Positions 29,816 through 39,293 of a DNA stretch of 64,000 nt are shown in pieces. Source of the DNA: Beggiatoa alba B18LD (GTDB taxonomy: Bacteria > Pseudomonadota > Gammaproteobacteria > Beggiatoales > Beggiatoaceae); the NCBI RefSeq assembly GCF_000245015.1, contig NZ_JH600070.1, positions 310,001 through 374,000 of the forward strand, read 5' to 3'. Positions within the stretch are counted from its first letter, which is position 1. Each line of letters starts with the position of its first letter. The notes under the pieces are model-generated. The model was not told where the DNA came from. It searched no databases and saw only the letters and a program-made list of their open reading frames with translations. Made by a program: the position numbers and the translations under genes.

Positions 29816-30039
29816 GATATTTTTTTTAAGTAATGAATGGAGAATATGCTTAAGCGTAATGAAGATTTGCGCAGATGTGTATAGGGAAAACAGCGGGGTT
29901 GATTGCTAAAGCGTTATTTTTACAAAATTAAGATAGTCTTTGACGCGCATAAGAGGGTTCTCAAAAAAGCGGGATTTATTAACTTTTAACATAAAGCCAA
30001 CTCATTCCGCTTTTATTAAAACAACCCAACAGAATAAAA

Positions 30040-30270
30040 CTAATTGATTTTTAACTCTTCCAACTCAATCGCCTGCACAATATGACGCTTATTAATGATG
30101 TGCGCTTTATCCTCATAATCCATTAAGACGATAAAGTCTTTTGCGTTATTCAACACATCAGATAATCGAGAATTACGCTCGATTAACAAAGTCCCTTTTA
30201 ATAAATTCCCATCAGGGATTTGAATAATGACATGAATTGTTCTACGTGTTAATGTATCCATAATCTCCAT
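30040..30270 (-). CDS. Small conserved-looking protein, possibly Sm-like
   Basis: 76 residues (72 if translation begins at the MDTL methionine, 30258). Pattern: RRTIHVIIQIPDGNLLKGTLLIERNSRLSDVLN (in parts). A strand-turn-strand with a GxL-type core is followed by FIVLMDYE and IINKRHIVQAIEL. This resembles small beta-barrel proteins of LSm-like type in other bacteria, but the assignment is tentative. It lies 58 bases upstream of gltX in the same direction, separated by the chain order gene-then-gltX stop. It has no signal peptide. Confidence 0.65.
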   Translation of the reverse strand: MEIMDTLTRRTIHVIIQIPDGNLLKGTLLIERNSRLSDVLNNAKDFIVLMDYEDKAHIINKRHIVQAIELEELKIN

Positions 30271-30328
30271 TCTCTACAATGCGATACATTCATATCGCAT
30301 GTTAATACGGTTACTGTGCTACACGCTT

Positions 30329-31729
30329 TTATACAACAATCAAGCCAATCGCTTGCTGTAAGCGTTTTAATGTTCTTTCTTGTCCAATTAATGCCAGCGT
30401 AATGTCTATCGATGGGGAAACCGTGCCCCCCGTCACAGCGACCCGCAACGGTTGCGCTACCTTACCCATTTTTAAGCCTAACTGCTCACTAACTGCATGA
30501 ATCACCGCATGAATAGGCTCTGCCTGCCATGTTGTCAATGTCGCAAACTGCTCACATAATGTGCTTAACGTCGTTTTTGTATCCGCTGTTAAATGTTTTT
30601 GAACGGCAGTCGTATCATAATCAACAAGTTCTACATAAAACATCCGACTACTTTCCGCCATTTCCCGCAACGTTTTTGCCCGCTCGGCTAAAGCCGTAAC
30701 AACACGCGGTAACGCAACACCATTATTCGCATCAATACCTAATAATTGAAATTGATAAGCCAAATGTTCAGCAATTCTTTCAGGATTCCCCGTTTTAATA
30801 TAATGCTGGTTTAACCATAACAACTTATCTGTGTTAAACGCAGATGGCGCGCTATTAACATTCTCGATTTTAAACAATTGCAGCATGTCCTCAATTGAGA
30901 ATATTTCCTGATCCCCATTTGCCCAACCTAACCGAATGAGATAATTCAATAAAGCCTCAGGTAAAAAACCATCCTCTTTATAATTCATCACACTAACCGC
31001 GCCATGACGTTTCGACAAACGTTGCCCGTCATTACCTAAAATCATCGGCACATGCGCATATTTCGGAATTTGCGCCCCTAATGCCTGTAAAATATTAATT
31101 TGTCTTGGTGTATTATTCACATGGTCATCACCACGAATCACATGAGTGATACCCATATCCCAATCATCCACCACCACACAGAAGTTATAAGTTGGCGTAC
31201 CATCAGCGCGAGCAATGATTAAATCATCTAACTCCTCATTGCTGACACTAATTTGTCCCTTAATCATATCGTCAAAAACCACATTGCCCGATAACGGATT
31301 TTTAAAACGGACAACGGGTTGCACATCGGCGGGCGGTGTTTCCTGACGGTCGCGCCAATAACCGTTATAACGCGGTTTTTCCTTACGCGCCATTTGCTCG
31401 GCACGCATTTGCTCGACTTCCTCTTTTGAACAATAACAATAATAGGCTTTACCCTCGTCTAACAACTGCTGAATTACCTGTTTATAACGGTCAAAACGCT
31501 GGGTTTGGCGGGGGACATCGCCATCATGATTTAAACCACACCACGCCATCCCCTCTAAAATCACCTGTACGGCTTCCTCCGTTGAGCGTTCGCGGTCAGT
31601 ATCTTCAATGCGCAGAATGAACTCACCTTGATGCTGACGTGCATAAAGCCAAGAATACAAAGCGGTACGAACACCGCCAACGTGTAAATAACCTGTCGGA
31701 CTAGGGGCAAAACGGGTGCGAACTGTCAT
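30329..31729 (-). CDS. gltX: Glutamyl-tRNA synthetase
   Basis: Charges tRNA-Glu in the cytoplasm. It is 466 residues from [13 protein letters not shown]. The class I HIGH-type motif is [19 protein letters not shown], and the KMSKS-type motif is [13 protein letters not shown]. Other family elements are [13 protein letters not shown] and [16 protein letters not shown]. The frame extends upstream to 31864, but that segment is AT-rich, unconserved and lacks a good start. The Met at 31729 has AGAAG 8-12 bases upstream. It is the first gene transcribed before the small 76-residue gene and may form an operon with it. Confidence 0.96.
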   Translation of the reverse strand: MTVRTRFAPSPTGYLHVGGVRTALYSWLYARQHQGEFILRIEDTDRERSTEEAVQVILEGMAWCGLNHDGDVPRQTQRFDRYKQVIQQLLDEGKAYYCYCSKEEVEQMRAEQMARKEKPRYNGYWRDRQETPPADVQPVVRFKNPLSGNVVFDDMIKGQISVSNEELDDLIIARADGTPTYNFCVVVDDWDMGITHVIRGDDHVNNTPRQINILQALGAQIPKYAHVPMILGNDGQRLSKRHGAVSVMNYKEDGFLPEALLNYLIRLGWANGDQEIFSIEDMLQLFKIENVNSAPSAFNTDKLLWLNQHYIKTGNPERIAEHLAYQFQLLGIDANNGVALPRVVTALAERAKTLREMAESSRMFYVELVDYDTTAVQKHLTADTKTTLSTLCEQFATLTTWQAEPIHAVIHAVSEQLGLKMGKVAQPLRVAVTGGTVSPSIDITLALIGQERTLKRLQQAIGLIVV

Positions 31730-32051
31730 AATTGAGCTTCTTTTTTTAAGGAATATTTTTAGAGTGAAAAAGTCGGTATTTATTATAAGGTGAAAATAAG
31801 AGATACAAATGAGGTTTTTATAGTCTATTTGGATTAACAAGGGCTTATTGTAGAGAATAAGCACAGAATAAGGTGAAATTTAAAAGCAGAGGGGAATGAC
31901 TCAAACAATTGTGTTAATCGTTGGTGTACAACAGCATGAAAAAAAGGAATTAAAAAATTTAAATGCGACTATTTCAGAAATTTGCAATTTATGCAAAATT
32001 GCGTGAAATCCATCAAGCAAGGAAAAACACAACAATACTTTTTGGGGAAAG
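31730..32051. other. Intergenic region between gltX and the SLOG gene
   Basis: 322 bp, very AT-rich. It contains only short open frames on the plus strand, including a 36-codon one beginning at 31896 after GAGGGGA and a second overlapping 32-codon one. Neither is recognised or strongly supported. The gltX promoter should be here. No terminator with a clear T-run was seen for the upstream operon. Confidence 0.45.
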
Positions 32052-32579
32052 TTAGGCGGTTGGTTGAAAAAGTGAAAGTGGCGTTTGTATGGAAATAATT
32101 TCTTCTTTTTGTTTTTCCTGCTCAATAATTGTTTGTATCTCGCTAACTGTTCGCAAAGTATGAAAAAGTTGTTTAGGTGCAAAATAAAGTAACACTTTTT
32201 TCTGTTGTGTTAATAATGTAACGATATTGTTAAAAGCACCTTGGCTTTTTCCATCCCAAATAACAAAACCATAATCGGCTATGTCTGCCATTGCTTTATC
32301 TTTCTGTGTATAAAAAGCGCGTCCCGATAATTTAGGGTCAACGATAACGTGCTCAACTTCCCAATTGCCGATATTATTTCGACAAACATGCCCCGCACAA
32401 AATACTTTTACAGACGTATAGTGTTGACTGTATAAGTAATGTTGCACTGCCTTATCTGCACCATTTGCATCGCCCACAACAATATTAAATTGCAACATAA
32501 TTAAATTTTGTAATCGTGCAGAAACTGGTGAAGTTAAACGACTCAGGTTTCTTGAGCCTGAAATAAAGACCGTGCTCAT
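32052..32579 (-). CDS. SLOG-fold (YpsA/DprA-related) nucleotide-binding protein
   Basis: 175 residues. The N-terminal FISGSRNLSRL and the NIVVGDANGADKAVQHYL segment are the two hallmark loops of the SLOG/LOG Rossmann-like superfamily, which binds nucleotides or nucleotide-derived ligands. GFVIWDGKSQGAFNNI is the later conserved strand-loop. The C-terminal 30 residues look like a charged tail. The start overlaps the stop of the upstream phosphoribosyltransferase gene by four bases, so the two are translationally coupled. The reaction is unknown; LOG relatives hydrolyse nucleoside monophosphates, other SLOG proteins only sense. Confidence 0.75.
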   Translation of the reverse strand: MSTVFISGSRNLSRLTSPVSARLQNLIMLQFNIVVGDANGADKAVQHYLYSQHYTSVKVFCAGHVCRNNIGNWEVEHVIVDPKLSGRAFYTQKDKAMADIADYGFVIWDGKSQGAFNNIVTLLTQQKKVLLYFAPKQLFHTLRTVSEIQTIIEQEKQKEEIISIQTPLSLFQPTA

Positions 32580-33148
32580 GTTTTACTCCGCGTCTTAGTC
32601 ATGGTTAAAACAAAAACGTTTTTTACTTTAGCTTGTTTATAAAGAATATCTGTTGCAATCCGCAAAGTCGAACCAGAACGATATAAATCATCTAGCAATA
32701 AAACATTTTTATCTGAAAGCATAACATCTTGATGTAAAAATAAACTTTTATACAAAAGTGTTTCTCTTTCAATAGGGTTTTCTATATTTTTTAATTCTTG
32801 TTCGATGGGATGCTTATTTAAAACAGGTTGAAGAGGAACATTGATTTTTTTGCTTAACGCTTTTGCGATTTCATAAACAGGTTGAATTTCTCTCTGCTTA
32901 CTGGGGGGGATAGGAATAATAGCATCTAATGTGTTTAATCCTTTATAAATATTAAGTAGTTCAATGATTTTATCAATAACAGCTAAATTGTTCTGATATT
33001 TAAGTTGGTAAATCAACTCTCCCATTTCGGTACGAGTCGTATCCCATTGTTCATGTCCACGCTCATCACATCCCATATAAATACTACTTAATGTATGCAC
33101 ATCATAAGCAAAACCTTTTTTCCAATTTCCTTTTAATTCAATGCTCAT
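32576..33148 (-). CDS. ComF-like phosphoribosyltransferase
   Basis: 190 residues from MSIELKGNW. NVLLLDDLYRSGSTLRIATD is the PRPP-binding loop of type I phosphoribosyltransferases. IIPIPPSKQREIQPVYEIAKAL and the N-terminal RTEMGELIYQLKY resemble the ComF family, though the zinc-ribbon N terminus of full ComF is lacking. The frame extends to a TTG at 33160, but the ATG at 33148 is the natural start. It is the first gene of a two-gene operon with the SLOG protein, overlapping by ATGA. It is too divergent to be called a specific purine or pyrimidine salvage enzyme. Confidence 0.8.
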   Translation of the reverse strand: MSIELKGNWKKGFAYDVHTLSSIYMGCDERGHEQWDTTRTEMGELIYQLKYQNNLAVIDKIIELLNIYKGLNTLDAIIPIPPSKQREIQPVYEIAKALSKKINVPLQPVLNKHPIEQELKNIENPIERETLLYKSLFLHQDVMLSDKNVLLLDDLYRSGSTLRIATDILYKQAKVKNVFVLTMTKTRSKT

Positions 33149-33183
33149 TATCAACACCAAACTTAAATTAAACGTTATTTATA

Positions 33184-33358
33184 AAAATGAATTAATATTA
33201 ACTTGAGTTTTGCAAGTTTCTTTTAAAAAAGACAACAGCTTGTCTGAATCAGGATTCACAGAATTAGCAGGATTAAAAAGCGTGATTCACCTGACTTTTG
33301 GGTTTGAGGATTTTAAATTCTGCTAATTCTGAAAACTCTGTGAATTCTGATTTAGACA
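33184..33358. repeat. Fold-back repeat copy
   Basis: Left end AACTTGAGTTTTGCAAG (decayed), inner arms TTGTCTGAATCAGG (33240) and CTGATTTAGACAA (about 33346). It lies between the htpG terminator and the start region of the phosphoribosyltransferase operon. Confidence 0.8.
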
Positions 33359-33381
33359 AAAAAAGGACGGCAGAGCCGTCC
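33358..33381 (-). terminator. Intrinsic terminator of htpG
   Basis: Perfect 7-bp GC-rich stem GGACGGC / GCCGTCC with a 3-base loop. On the minus strand seven T follow, about 30 bases after the htpG stop. The T-run merges with the end of the adjacent fold-back repeat. Confidence 0.92.
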
Positions 33382-33411
33382 TCTAAAACTTACTGATTGG
33401 GATTTCTAAAA

Positions 33412-35322
33412 TTACGCACTTTTGCTAAGTTGTATCAGCATTTGATTTAAGCGACTAATAAAACTGGCAGGGTCTTCTAACTGTCCACCTTCGCTGAGTA
33501 AGGCTTGATCAAATAAAATCAGTGCCCAATCACTAAAGCGATTTTCGTCTTGTTCTTGTTCCATCGCTAAAATTAGCGGATGGCTAGGGTTAATTTCAAT
33601 AATGGGCTGGCTGTTGTTGATGCTTTGCCCTGCTGCTTTGAGTAAGCGTTCTAAGCTCGCATCCATACCGTTTTCATCTGCCACTAAGCAAGCGGGCGAA
33701 GTGGTTAAACGGTAGGTTGTGCGCACTTCTTTAACTTTGTTACCCAATACTTTTTGAATCCGTTCTAATAAGGGTTTCTTTTCGGTATTGGCTTTTTCAA
33801 CTTGTTCCTTTTCGGCTTGGTCTTCTAAAGAGCCTAAATCTAATGAGCCTTTTGTCACTGATTGTAGTTGTTTACCTTCAAACTCAGTGAGGTGCATCAC
33901 TAGCCATTCATCTATCGGCTCTGACAGTAAAACAACTTCAATGCCTTTTTTGCGGAAAATTTCCAAGTGGGGGCTATTTTTCGCGGCGGCAAAAGTTTCG
34001 GCAGTGATGTAGTAAATCTTTTCTTGCCCTTCTTTCATTCGTCCAATGTAATCATCTAGGGAGATTGCAGGGACGTTGTTGTCGTCGTGAGTGGTTGAGA
34101 AGCGGAGAAGTTTGGCGACTTTTTCGCGGTTGCTGTGGTCGTCGACAATGCCTTCTTTTAATACTTTGCCGAATTCACGCCAGAAGGTAGCATATTTTTC
34201 GGGTTCGTTTTTCGCTAATCCTTCTAACGCACTGAGAATTTTTTTCACCGTGCCTGAGCGGATGGATTCAATTTGTTTGTTTTGTTGCAGAATTTCGCGG
34301 GAGACGTTGAGCGGTAAATCGCTGCTGTCCACAACCCCACGGACGAAACGCAGATAAGGTGGAAGCAGTTGTTCACTGTCATCCATGATGAAGATACGGC
34401 GAACGTAGAGCTTCATGCCTTTACGGGTGTTTCTATCCCACAGGTCAAACGGCGCACGACTGGGAACGAAGGCGAGTAAATTGTATTCCAGTGTGCCTTC
34501 TACTTTGTTATGGATGGTTAATAAGGGCGGTTCGAAATCGTGGGCAACGTGTTTGTAGAATTCGTTGTATTCTTCTTCAGTAACTTCGGATTTATTACGT
34601 ACCCAAAGCGCGGTCGCGCTGTTGATGATTTCTTCTTTAATGACTTTTTGATTTTCGTCGTTTTCGTCCACGCTAACGCTGGGCATGACGATGGGTAACG
34701 TAATGTGGTCGGAGTATTTTTTGATAATACTTTTTATGCGATATTCTTGTAAAAATTCGTCTTCGTCAGCGCGTAAATGTAGGATGATTTCCGTACCGCG
34801 TTGAGCTTTATCAACAGTTTCGATGGTATATTCGCCATCGCCTGCGGATTCCCAACGAACGCCGTGTTCGGCGGTAAGCCCTGCGCGACGGGTTGTCAGG
34901 GTAACTTTATCCGCGATGATAAAGGAGGAGTAGAAACCAACGCCAAATTGTCCAATCAGTTGGGCATCTTTGGCTTGGTCGCCTGTTAAGGATTTGAAGA
35001 ATTGACGTGTCCCTGATTTGGCAATCGTTCCAATGTTTTCAATCACTTCTTCACGTGACATGCCGATACCATTATCGCGGATGGTTATGGTTTTCGCGTC
35101 TTGATTGAGTTCTACCCAGATTTTTAGTTGACTGTCGCCTTCATACAGTCCGTCATCAGAGAGGGCTTCGAAGCGGAGTTTATCGGCTGCGTCGGAAGCG
35201 TTAGAAATCAGTTCGCGTAAAAAGATTTCTTTGTTGCTGTATAAGGCGTGAATCATTAGGTCTAGCAGTTGTTTAACTTCTGCTTGGAATCCAAGTGTTT
35301 CTTTATGGTTATCGACCACCAT
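33412..35322 (-). CDS. htpG: Molecular chaperone HtpG (Hsp90)
   Basis: ATP-dependent cytosolic chaperone, 636 residues. The GHKL ATP-binding domain shows [38 protein letters not shown] and [12 protein letters not shown]. The middle domain has [18 protein letters not shown] and [16 protein letters not shown]. The dimerisation domain ends without the eukaryotic MEEVD tail. A good ribosome binding site AAGGAG precedes the ATG on the minus strand. It is a single-gene unit. No CIRCE or other heat-shock operator was recognised upstream. Confidence 0.97.
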   Translation of the reverse strand: MVVDNHKETLGFQAEVKQLLDLMIHALYSNKEIFLRELISNASDAADKLRFEALSDDGLYEGDSQLKIWVELNQDAKTITIRDNGIGMSREEVIENIGTIAKSGTRQFFKSLTGDQAKDAQLIGQFGVGFYSSFIIADKVTLTTRRAGLTAEHGVRWESAGDGEYTIETVDKAQRGTEIILHLRADEDEFLQEYRIKSIIKKYSDHITLPIVMPSVSVDENDENQKVIKEEIINSATALWVRNKSEVTEEEYNEFYKHVAHDFEPPLLTIHNKVEGTLEYNLLAFVPSRAPFDLWDRNTRKGMKLYVRRIFIMDDSEQLLPPYLRFVRGVVDSSDLPLNVSREILQQNKQIESIRSGTVKKILSALEGLAKNEPEKYATFWREFGKVLKEGIVDDHSNREKVAKLLRFSTTHDDNNVPAISLDDYIGRMKEGQEKIYYITAETFAAAKNSPHLEIFRKKGIEVVLLSEPIDEWLVMHLTEFEGKQLQSVTKGSLDLGSLEDQAEKEQVEKANTEKKPLLERIQKVLGNKVKEVRTTYRLTTSPACLVADENGMDASLERLLKAAGQSINNSQPIIEINPSHPLILAMEQEQDENRFSDWALILFDQALLSEGGQLEDPASFISRLNQMLIQLSKSA

Positions 35323-35468
35323 TGCATTATTCTCCTTGTTGTTTTGAAGTGGTGTCGATGTAGGGGTGTCGTTGTGGATTTCAAGAAAATTTACTGTTTT
35401 GCTGTTTTATTGGGTTGAATGGCTGTATTTGTTTTCTTTTCTTTCATTTTCTTACTTAAGTATTGTTT

Positions 35469-36335
35469 ATGGTGATGTCATTGGAATTATTGGAATATCC
35501 TGCCTGTCCTTTGTGTGGGCTTAATCAGCCTAAGCCTGAAAGTCCTTATCAGTTTTCACCGTATCAGGTGGTCGAATGTGGGGGCTGTGGCTTATGGTAT
35601 TTGTCGCCCCGCTTGAAGGAGGCGGAAATTTTAAAAATTTATGCAAATTCTGATTATTTTAAAGGTGGTGGCGCACATGGGTATGCACAGACGCAGGGGT
35701 CTTATTTGGAGCAGGCGACGGGTTTGCGTTTAACCTTTCGGCAGTTGTTGAAAAAAATCAGGCAACAGGGCTTATTAGGCGAGGATTTGTTAGAAATTGG
35801 TTGTGGTTATGGGTTTTTATTGGCTGAGGCAAAACCATTTTGTCAGCGGTTGAGCGCGACGGATTTTGATGCGGAGGCGGTTGCGCGGGTGCGTGAAACG
35901 GGAGTAACGGTGTATTTAGGCGGTGTCGATGCCCTGCCTGAAGGTCAACAGTTTGATACGGTAATTTCTACAGGTGTTATCGAGCATATTTACAACCCAC
36001 ATGAATTTTTACAGCGGTTAAAACCACATTTAAAGCCTAATGCGTGGGTAATTCTTGCCGCACCCCCGATGAATAGTTTTTGGTTGAAATTGCAGGGGAA
36101 AAATTGGGCTTCGTTTAAAATTCCTGAACATGTGGTGTATTACGATAAAAATACGTTAAAACAGCTATTTGTTATGAATGGTGCGGTTGAAACACGTTAT
36201 ATTCCTTATTCGCAGGCTTATCCTTTAGGCATGATTGCGGAAAAATTGGGGGTTGTTGTACCGCGTTGGGTGCAAGGATGGAATATTTGGCTACCTGCAA
36301 CGATGTTTGCAATGGCGGGGCGGTTTACGACATAA
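35469..36335 (+). CDS. SAM-dependent methyltransferase with N-terminal zinc-ribbon-like motif
   Basis: About 289 residues. The N terminus has two cysteine pairs (PACPLCGLNQ and VECGGCGLWYL), typical of methyltransferases acting on sugars or peptides in envelope biosynthesis clusters. Motif I is DLLEIGCGYGFLLAEA, motif II QRLSATDFDAEAV, and post-I FDTVISTGVIEHIYNP. It belongs to the Methyltransf_23-like class. Starts at 35463 (TTG), 35469 or 35475 (both ATG) are possible; 35469 or 35475 are preferred. Substrate unknown. Confidence 0.85.
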   Translation: MVMSLELLEYPACPLCGLNQPKPESPYQFSPYQVVECGGCGLWYLSPRLKEAEILKIYANSDYFKGGGAHGYAQTQGSYLEQATGLRLTFRQLLKKIRQQGLLGEDLLEIGCGYGFLLAEAKPFCQRLSATDFDAEAVARVRETGVTVYLGGVDALPEGQQFDTVISTGVIEHIYNPHEFLQRLKPHLKPNAWVILAAPPMNSFWLKLQGKNWASFKIPEHVVYYDKNTLKQLFVMNGAVETRYIPYSQAYPLGMIAEKLGVVVPRWVQGWNIWLPATMFAMAGRFTT

Positions 36336-36406
36336 CATTGATGGTTATTAGTGTTGGCTTTCGTTTTTCTTTTTTAGACTTATTCGCTTTAGTGTGAGTT
36401 CAAACG

Positions 36407-38527
36407 ATGACTTTAAGTATTCGCAGTAAAGTTTTATTGTTATCATTGAGTTTATTATCAGTCCCTTATGTAGGATATGAATATGTGCGTGAAATGGAAA
36501 TTTATTTGCGCGAAAATTTGGAAACCTCTTTAAAAGATAGCGCGAAAGCCATTGCCAGCGTTTTAAATGATAAACCTGATTTATTTAATCGTACTTTATT
36601 AGATACTGTTCAAGCAGACCCCTTTATTAAACTGCCTGAATATTCCTTGCGTAATTCTATCCAATTAGATGGCAATATTGATGATTGGCGAGAAGTCATT
36701 GATTATATAAAAGAGTATGACGATAACTATTTATTATACAGTCACAGTAGTTATATGCCTTACTCATCTAGTTTTCAGTTAATACTCAGTCGTAGCAAAA
36801 GCCATTTGTTTGCTTTATTTATCGTGCGTGACGATAAAATTATTTATCGCCCTTCTTCAGGGGTGAACGTAGAGCAGGGCGACCATATCGAAATTGTTTT
36901 ACAAGAAATAGATGGACGTTTTTATCGTCATCTGATTCCCCCCACAAATGACGGTTGGGTTACAGGCTATAAAGTATCTAACCGTGGCACTTATTACATT
37001 CCTGATACAGATTCTCGAATTCAAGCGCATTGGTCAGTCACAAAGGCGGGTTATGTGGTTGAGGTGCGTATCCCCTTACAGATTCTAAGCGGTGAGCGCA
37101 TGGGTTTTGCTGTTGCGGATGTCGATGATAATAACGAGCGCGTCTTACGCAGTGTTATTGGAACATCAGCGATTCGTTATCGAGATGAAAACAAAAGTCG
37201 ATTCGTTTATGAGCCTGAGGCTGAAGGTATTTTAACCGCTTTAGGGGAAACCGCAGGGCGACGAGTGTGGGTTTTAGACCAACAGCGACGAGTATTAGCC
37301 AAACGGGGCGATTTACAGCGCGATTTAGGCGAAAACCCCTTAAATTCATTTTTTAGCTTGTTATTACCCTCTAATTTAGAAGAATTTAATGAAGCACATG
37401 ATAACAATCCTGAACGAATAGAGGAGGGGATAGAAGTGAATAAAGCCTTATTGGGTGAGCCAGAAAAACGGTGGCGTGGTACAAAAGATGAACAAGTCGT
37501 GATTGTCTCATTTGCGCATCCTGTTTGGGTAAATAAGCAAGTTGCGGGGGTTGTCGTGGTGGAAGAAACCAGTAACCGCATTCAAACCTTACAGCGTCAA
37601 GCAATTGCAAATTTATTTACTAAAACCTTGTTAATGTTCTTTTTTGTCGCTTTATTGCTAGTCTTTTTTGCAACCCGTTTGTCTTTCCGCTTGCGACGCT
37701 TACGTAATCAGGCAGAAGCCGCGATTGATAATAATGGACGTGTCACAACGACTAAAATCGGTTCTACTGCTAAAGATGAAATTGGCGATTTATCCCGCAG
37801 TTTCTCTGCAATTTTGGAAAAATTACAACAATACAATACCTATTTAGAAGGGATGTCTAGCCGACTATCGCATGAATTACGCACACCGATTGCTGTTGTC
37901 CGTTCTTCTTTAGAAAACTTAGAACAAGAAATTTTAGATAAAGAAGCAGCTATTTATATCGAACGTGCAAAACAAGGTATAGACCGCTTAAGCACTTTAA
38001 TTACCCGTTTAAGCGAAGCTACACGGTTAGAACAAGCATTACAAAATGTAGAGCGGGAAAGCTTTGATTTAACAGAATTAGTGAATAGCTGTATTTCTGG
38101 TTATCGCCTTGCGTACCCACAGCAACGATTTTGGGCAGAATTAATCACTTATCCATTATCTATTGATGGCGCACCTGATTTAATTGCGCAAATGTTGGAT
38201 AAATTAGTGTCGAATGCGGTAGATTTTTCTGACCCTGATATTCCTGTTCGGATTGAGTTACAACAAGAACGTAATACCGCGCGTTTACGAGTTATTAATC
38301 AGGGCACACCTTTACCACTAGATATGCAGGAACGTATTTTCGAATCGATGGTGTCTTTGCGAAATCATGCCCATAAAAAAGAACCTCATTTAGGCTTAGG
38401 CTTATATATGGTGCGTTTAATCGTCTGGTATCACGGCGGGAGTGTGAAAGCGGAAAATCAGGATGAAAAGATGGTTGCGTTTACGGTCAATTTACCTTTA
38501 AAACCTACTGAATTATTAATCAATTAA
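36407..38527 (+). CDS. Membrane histidine kinase with CBM9-like periplasmic sensor
   Basis: 706 residues. A membrane helix lies at about residues 8-25. A large periplasmic region follows, containing IQLDGNIDDWREVIDYI, which matches the opening of CBM9/DOMON-like domains, and then a second part (VWVLDQQRRVLAKRGDL). A second membrane helix is at about 400-425 (LLMFFFVALLLVFFATRL), then HAMP and the phosphoacceptor box SRLSHELRTPIAVVRSSLENL. The ATPase region ends LGLGLYMVRLIVWYHGGSV. The arrangement and length resemble kinases of the proteobacterial dedicated sortase system. No sortase, LPXTG-type target or response regulator is adjacent, so this is only a possibility. Confidence 0.85.
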   Translation: MTLSIRSKVLLLSLSLLSVPYVGYEYVREMEIYLRENLETSLKDSAKAIASVLNDKPDLFNRTLLDTVQADPFIKLPEYSLRNSIQLDGNIDDWREVIDYIKEYDDNYLLYSHSSYMPYSSSFQLILSRSKSHLFALFIVRDDKIIYRPSSGVNVEQGDHIEIVLQEIDGRFYRHLIPPTNDGWVTGYKVSNRGTYYIPDTDSRIQAHWSVTKAGYVVEVRIPLQILSGERMGFAVADVDDNNERVLRSVIGTSAIRYRDENKSRFVYEPEAEGILTALGETAGRRVWVLDQQRRVLAKRGDLQRDLGENPLNSFFSLLLPSNLEEFNEAHDNNPERIEEGIEVNKALLGEPEKRWRGTKDEQVVIVSFAHPVWVNKQVAGVVVVEETSNRIQTLQRQAIANLFTKTLLMFFFVALLLVFFATRLSFRLRRLRNQAEAAIDNNGRVTTTKIGSTAKDEIGDLSRSFSAILEKLQQYNTYLEGMSSRLSHELRTPIAVVRSSLENLEQEILDKEAAIYIERAKQGIDRLSTLITRLSEATRLEQALQNVERESFDLTELVNSCISGYRLAYPQQRFWAELITYPLSIDGAPDLIAQMLDKLVSNAVDFSDPDIPVRIELQQERNTARLRVINQGTPLPLDMQERIFESMVSLRNHAHKKEPHLGLGLYMVRLIVWYHGGSVKAENQDEKMVAFTVNLPLKPTELLIN

Positions 38528-38556
38528 GGCAATTTTAAATTTATAACTTTGGTAGA

Positions 38557-38920
38557 GCTAACTTGAGTTCTGCGAGTTTTTTAAAAAAGACAACAGCTTG
38601 AATGTTGTAGGGTGGAATAGCGAAGCGTATTCCACCTTGAAATTCTGCAAAAACTGAGCAAAAACAGATTATAAATCGTAGGGTGGAATACGCTTTGCTA
38701 TTCCACCCTACATTTTTTAGAAAAATTCTAAACGGTTTTCGCCACTCGCCGAACTAGCGTAAAGCAACCTGAGCTTGGCGAGTTTCTGTTAAAGAAACAA
38801 TGGCTTGTCTGAATCAGAATTCACAAAATTTTCAGAATTAGCAGAATTAAAAAGCGTGATTCATCTTACTTTTTGGTTTAAGGGTTTTAAATCCTACTAA
38901 TCCTGATTCAGACAAAAAAA
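38557..38920. repeat. Composite fold-back repeats with nested hairpin doublet
   Basis: Begins with AACTTGAGTTCTGCGAG and the usual ACAACAGCTTG segment, then runs directly into the hairpin doublet at 38600-38760. A second partial fold-back follows (ACCTGAGCTTGGCGAG near 38769, TTGTCTGAATCAG at 38815, CTGATTCAGAC near 38903). The layout suggests stepwise insertion or recombination among repeats. Confidence 0.8.
38600..38760. repeat. Hairpin doublet repeat (REP-like), copy 1
   Basis: Two imperfect palindromes built on GTAGGGTGGAATAGCGAAGC / GCTTTGCTATTCCACCCTAC are separated by about 50 bases. One unique flank contains GTTTTCGCCACTCGCCGAAC. A second copy lies in opposite orientation at 52902-53072. 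REP-like elements of this kind are often mobilised by RAYT transposases; none is visible here. Confidence 0.85.
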
Positions 38921-38953
38921 GACCTGTGTCGTTTTAACACTACGCACGATGAT

Positions 38954-39193
38954 TTAAGTCATTGCAGGCGCACGAATAACGGCTTTAGTCCCTTCCCATG
39001 TTAAAACACCATCACAGGATAAGTGCCATTTATAAACCCCTTCCGCAATTTCATCTTTAGTCCCAAATGTGGGCACTAAACATAAAACATCTGTTGCTAA
39101 ATGTTCTTTTCCATCCACGATAATACGCCAAACATAGGCTTGATTTTCAGTGTTTTCATATTGCGTATTAAAACGTAAGCTAATCATGTTCAT
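38954..39193 (-). CDS. Small protein of unknown function
   Basis: 79 residues from MNMISLRFN (the frame opens further to 39235). Not recognised. Predicted soluble, strand-rich: AYVWRIIVDGKEHLATDVLCL and GVYKWHLSCDGVLTWEGTKAVI in two blocks. It is enclosed by fold-back repeats on both sides and has GGG shortly before the start. Codon use looks native, so it is probably real, but it may be lineage-specific. Confidence 0.6.
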   Translation of the reverse strand: MNMISLRFNTQYENTENQAYVWRIIVDGKEHLATDVLCLVPTFGTKDEIAEGVYKWHLSCDGVLTWEGTKAVIRAPAMT

Positions 39194-39293
39194 CCCAAGC
39201 ATAAAGCGTTTATAAAAATATCCCCAGTCTAACAAAAATTATTTTGTATTGTCAGACTGTTTCTTTATAAGGGTATAGATTTAAATACCTTAC

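Noticed and set aside
31730-31864. N-terminal extension of gltX by 45 residues
   Set aside because: The extension is AT-rich and hydrophobic, and the family starts at [13 protein letters not shown].
31896-32006. 36-codon plus-strand frame with purine-rich upstream sequence
   Set aside because: The GAGGGG directly abuts the ATG, too close for a normal ribosome binding site, and the peptide is unrecognised. Left as part of the intergenic note.
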